64,000 nt of DNA from Lentzea cavernae (GTDB taxonomy: Bacteria; Actinomycetota; Actinomycetes; Mycobacteriales; Pseudonocardiaceae). The stretch spans positions 62,001-126,000 of the forward strand of contig NZ_BNAR01000011.1 of NCBI RefSeq assembly GCF_014653695.1, read 5' to 3'. Positions within the stretch are counted from its first letter, which is position 1. Every line of letters starts with the position of its first letter. The position numbers and the translations under genes are program-made. The notes under the pieces were generated by a model. The model saw only the letters and a program-made list of their open reading frames with translations. It searched no databases and was not told where the DNA came from. This document shows positions 62,141 through 64,000 of this stretch, one piece after another.

Positions 62141-63091
62141 ATGACCGAACCGACAGGATCAGACCAGGCAGGATCGGACAGCACAGGACCGGACCAGGCG
62201 GGATCGGAGCCGTCCGGCGTCGTGCGCCAGCAGAGCTTCGAGTTCGCGGGTGTGGCCGACATCGACATCTCGCTGCTCAGCGGCCGGGTGCAGGTCCAGC
62301 TCGTCGACGCGCCGGGCGTGCACGTCGAGGTGCGGCACGACCCGAACGCGGGCAACTCGTGGACCGAGGGCCTGTCCAGCGTGCTGAGCTGGGTCAGCGG
62401 CCAGTTCGGCCCCGACAAGACGGCTCCGCAGGCCGGTCCGGAAGAGGCCGTGCGCGACGCACGCGTCGAACTGCTGGGCCACCGCTTGCGCATCGAGTCG
62501 TCCAAGGCGCTGCCGTTGCGCGCCGTGCCGCTCTCGGTGGTGGTGACGGCTCCCGTCGGGTCGCACGTGGCATCACGGACCGGCGCGGCAGACGTCATCG
62601 TGACGGGCGGTGCGGGTCGTCTCGACCTGAACACCGGCACGGGCAGCGTGTCCGCGGACAGGGCGACCGGTGAGGCCAAGGTGAACTCGGGCGCCGGCAC
62701 CGTGCGCCTGGGCACGATGCTCTCGACGCTGAAGGCCAAGACCGGCAGCGGTGACGTCGAGGTGTCGTCGGTGGGCGGCACCGCCACGCTGATCACCGGC
62801 ACCGGTGACGTGTGGCTGGGCGCCGTGCAGGGCGACGTCCAGGTGCGCACCGGCAGCGGAGACCTGACCGTGGCCGACGCCGCCTCCGGCGAGCTGCACC
62901 TCGGCACCGGGTCGGGCCACATCCGCGTCGGCGTCCGGCAGGGCACGCTCGCCCGCGTCGACCTGGTGTCGACCTCCGGCACCGCCCGCAGCGACTTCGA
63001 GGTCTCGTCCACGCCGCTGGGCGACGCCGCCCTGTCGGTCACGGGCCGCACGGGCAGTGGCAACGCGCTGGTCACCGCCGCTTCGAGCTGA
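62141..63091 (+). CDS. DUF4097 beta-solenoid protein
   Basis: The protein is 316 residues. After a Ser/Gly/Asp-rich N-terminal segment it consists of repeating strands such as TGTGSVSADRATGEAKVNSG, KTGSGDVEVSSVGG and RTGSGDLTVADAASGELHLG. This TGSGxV pattern is that of DUF4097 adhesin-like beta-helices. No signal peptide is seen, so a cytoplasmic or membrane-face location is likely. A GTG at 62132 would overlap the HicB-like stop (GTGA). The pair is probably one operon. Confidence 0.85.
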   Translation: MTEPTGSDQAGSDSTGPDQAGSEPSGVVRQQSFEFAGVADIDISLLSGRVQVQLVDAPGVHVEVRHDPNAGNSWTEGLSSVLSWVSGQFGPDKTAPQAGPEEAVRDARVELLGHRLRIESSKALPLRAVPLSVVVTAPVGSHVASRTGAADVIVTGGAGRLDLNTGTGSVSADRATGEAKVNSGAGTVRLGTMLSTLKAKTGSGDVEVSSVGGTATLITGTGDVWLGAVQGDVQVRTGSGDLTVADAASGELHLGTGSGHIRVGVRQGTLARVDLVSTSGTARSDFEVSSTPLGDAALSVTGRTGSGNALVTAASS

Positions 63092-63118
63092 CCGGGGGGT
63101 CGGGTAGGACGTCTCCGG

Positions 63119-63613
63119 CTAGGGCTCCTGGAACGGTTTGGAGCCGCCGGGGACGTCGTCCGGGAAGATCGGGCAGCGGATCTCCGCCGTCAGGAACCTC
63201 CTGACGAAGCTGGAGAAGTTGCCGTTGTAGGACCACTTCTCCCGCATGTCCGTGATCAGCACGGTCCACTCGTCCGGCTCGCCCTTCGTGAACCACAGGC
63301 AGTGGTCACCGTTCACCGTCATGCCCCACGGCAGCAGTCCGGGCGACTCCGGGTGCGCGCGCAGACCGGGCTGGCGGCGGAGCGCGCGCAGCATCTTGGG
63401 CGCCGTCGCCATCCAGTTCATGAACCCCGCACGCGCCGTCGGGTGCAGGATGCGGACGTATCCGCCGACGATGAGAGGCGGATAGGCCTCGGCGAGGTGC
63501 ACGTAATCGCTGGGCAGAGCGGTGCCGGCCCGCGCTTTGACCGCGTCCCAGTCAACCGGGTCCGGACGCCTCTCCGGCGCTCCCAGCAGATCGATCCACT
63601 CGTCAGGCGGCAC
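63119..63613 (-). CDS. SMI1/KNR4 (SUKH) family protein
   Basis: The protein is 164 residues. DWDAVKARAGTALPSDYVHL, EAYPPLIVGGYVRIL and LLPWGMTVNGDHCLWFTKGE are the SUKH fold hallmarks. SUKH proteins often act as immunity proteins in polymorphic toxin systems, but no toxin gene is beside it here. GGAGGTGAAC precedes the GTG start. Confidence 0.82.
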   Translation of the reverse strand: MPPDEWIDLLGAPERRPDPVDWDAVKARAGTALPSDYVHLAEAYPPLIVGGYVRILHPTARAGFMNWMATAPKMLRALRRQPGLRAHPESPGLLPWGMTVNGDHCLWFTKGEPDEWTVLITDMREKWSYNGNFSSFVRRFLTAEIRCPIFPDDVPGGSKPFQEP

Positions 63614-63631
63614 CGTTCACCTCCGTGACCC

Positions 63632-64000
63632 TCAAGCATCGCCTGTGGCACTTGGGGTTCGGTTGTACCGCAGTCCAGCGACGACCAGTGAGACGACGGC
63701 GTCGAACGCGTCCTGAATGTGAGGATTACCCCACTCCTGGGCGTGAGCCGGGTGGTGGAACACCTGCGTCGCGTCCCACACCGCCTGCGCCGTCTTCTCG
63801 ACGTCGTCCGTCACGAACTCGCGGGTATCCACTCCCGCGCGGATGATGCGCGCGACCTGACCCACGAGGTGCTCGAGGTGGTACTCGACGACGGCGCTGT
63901 GCTCGCCGACGAGCGTCCGGAACGTGGTGAACAGCTCCAGGTCCTCGGTGTGCGAGCGGCGCTTCTTGTCGAAGAGCTGCTGCAGCCAGGCCTTGAGCAG
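63632..64000 (-). CDS. TetR-family regulator, C-terminal part (5' end off window)
   Basis: The last 122 residues of a TetR-type regulator are present; the DNA-binding N-terminus lies beyond the right edge. The segment LLKAWLQQLFDKKRRSHTED followed by HLVGQVARIIRAGVDTREF and WDATQVFHHPAHAQEWG matches the TetR C-terminal ligand domain. The frame is open to the window end. The ligand is unknown. Confidence 0.82.
   Translation of the reverse strand: MLKAWLQQLFDKKRRSHTEDLELFTTFRTLVGEHSAVVEYHLEHLVGQVARIIRAGVDTREFVTDDVEKTAQAVWDATQVFHHPAHAQEWGNPHIQDAFDAVVSLVVAGLRYNRTPSATGDA

Noticed and set aside
61623-63091. HicAB toxin-antitoxin system
   Set aside because: Only the HicB-like end is present; the partner is DUF4097, not a HicA RNase.

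Overview
The window is high-GC actinobacterial DNA, densely packed, with many GTG and TTG starts and 4-base start/stop overlaps. A meso-diaminopimelate-type MurE, DUF3040 protein, mycothiol-dependent-type enzyme, SigD/ShbA-like sigma factors and Mycobacterium-like synteny (clgR-pgsA-rimO, argA, ftsK; dapA-RNase J) point to Actinomycetia. I infer a Pseudonocardiaceae-type genome (Saccharothrix/Lentzea/Actinosynnema-like), without a database check. I see no rRNA, tRNA, CRISPR array or insertion sequence.

1-11.4 kb is the division and cell wall (dcw) cluster on the minus strand: mraZ, rsmH, an ftsL-like gene, ftsI, [two foreign genes], murE, murF, mraY and murD, which runs off the left edge. Four GTGG direct repeats at exact 10-bp spacing, overlapping a promoter, form a clear MraZ operator. 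A universal stress protein and a secreted glycosidase-like protein sit between ftsI and murE.

11.7-17 kb is a plus-strand operon (MoxR ATPase, DUF58 protein, transglutaminase membrane protein). It ends at a perfect 21-bp hairpin facing a DUF3040 gene. 17.3-19.3 kb carries a small beta-rich protein and a PhoD-type phosphatase. About 0.9 kb of non-coding tandem and degenerate repeats follows. 20.2-24.7 kb holds an AbiEi-like protein, DNA polymerase IV, and a divergent amidohydrolase/glutamine synthetase-like pair.

24.7-28.1 kb is unusual: three closely related SigD/ShbA-type sigma factors plus a fourth, divergent sigma-like protein, with one methyltransferase, all on the minus strand within 3.5 kb. 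28.2-34.7 kb is mixed housekeeping (methyltransferase, ParA, Nei glycosylase, P450, PyrD, uracil permease).

34.8-39.9 kb is the envelope-stress island pspM-pspA-clgR followed by cinA-pgsA-rimO. An AbiL/RloAB-like pair (39.9-41.7 kb) follows; its rloB is interrupted by an in-frame TAG. argA comes next.

42.4-46.4 kb is the most notable system, a compact RiPP cluster of the TOMM (thiazole/oxazole-modified microcin, streptolysin-like) class. It comprises a MerR regulator, a ThiF/SagC-like leader-binding protein, a precursor with eight consecutive cysteines fused to a four-helix membrane domain, a YcaO cyclodehydratase with the C-terminal PxPxP motif, and a SagB dehydrogenase. A secreted phospholipase A2 lies just downstream.

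47-64 kb contains ftsK, a PlsC acyltransferase, a membrane protein, an AfsR-type regulator with a methyltransferase, an orphan ATP synthase subunit a, RNase J, dapA, a mycothiol-type enzyme, a lipoprotein and a Ser/Thr kinase, an ACT-domain protein, thyX, a HicB-like/DUF4097 pair, a SUKH protein and a truncated TetR regulator. Many genes lacking a Shine-Dalgarno sequence have a TAnnnT box 6-7 bases before the start codon, suggesting leaderless mRNAs.
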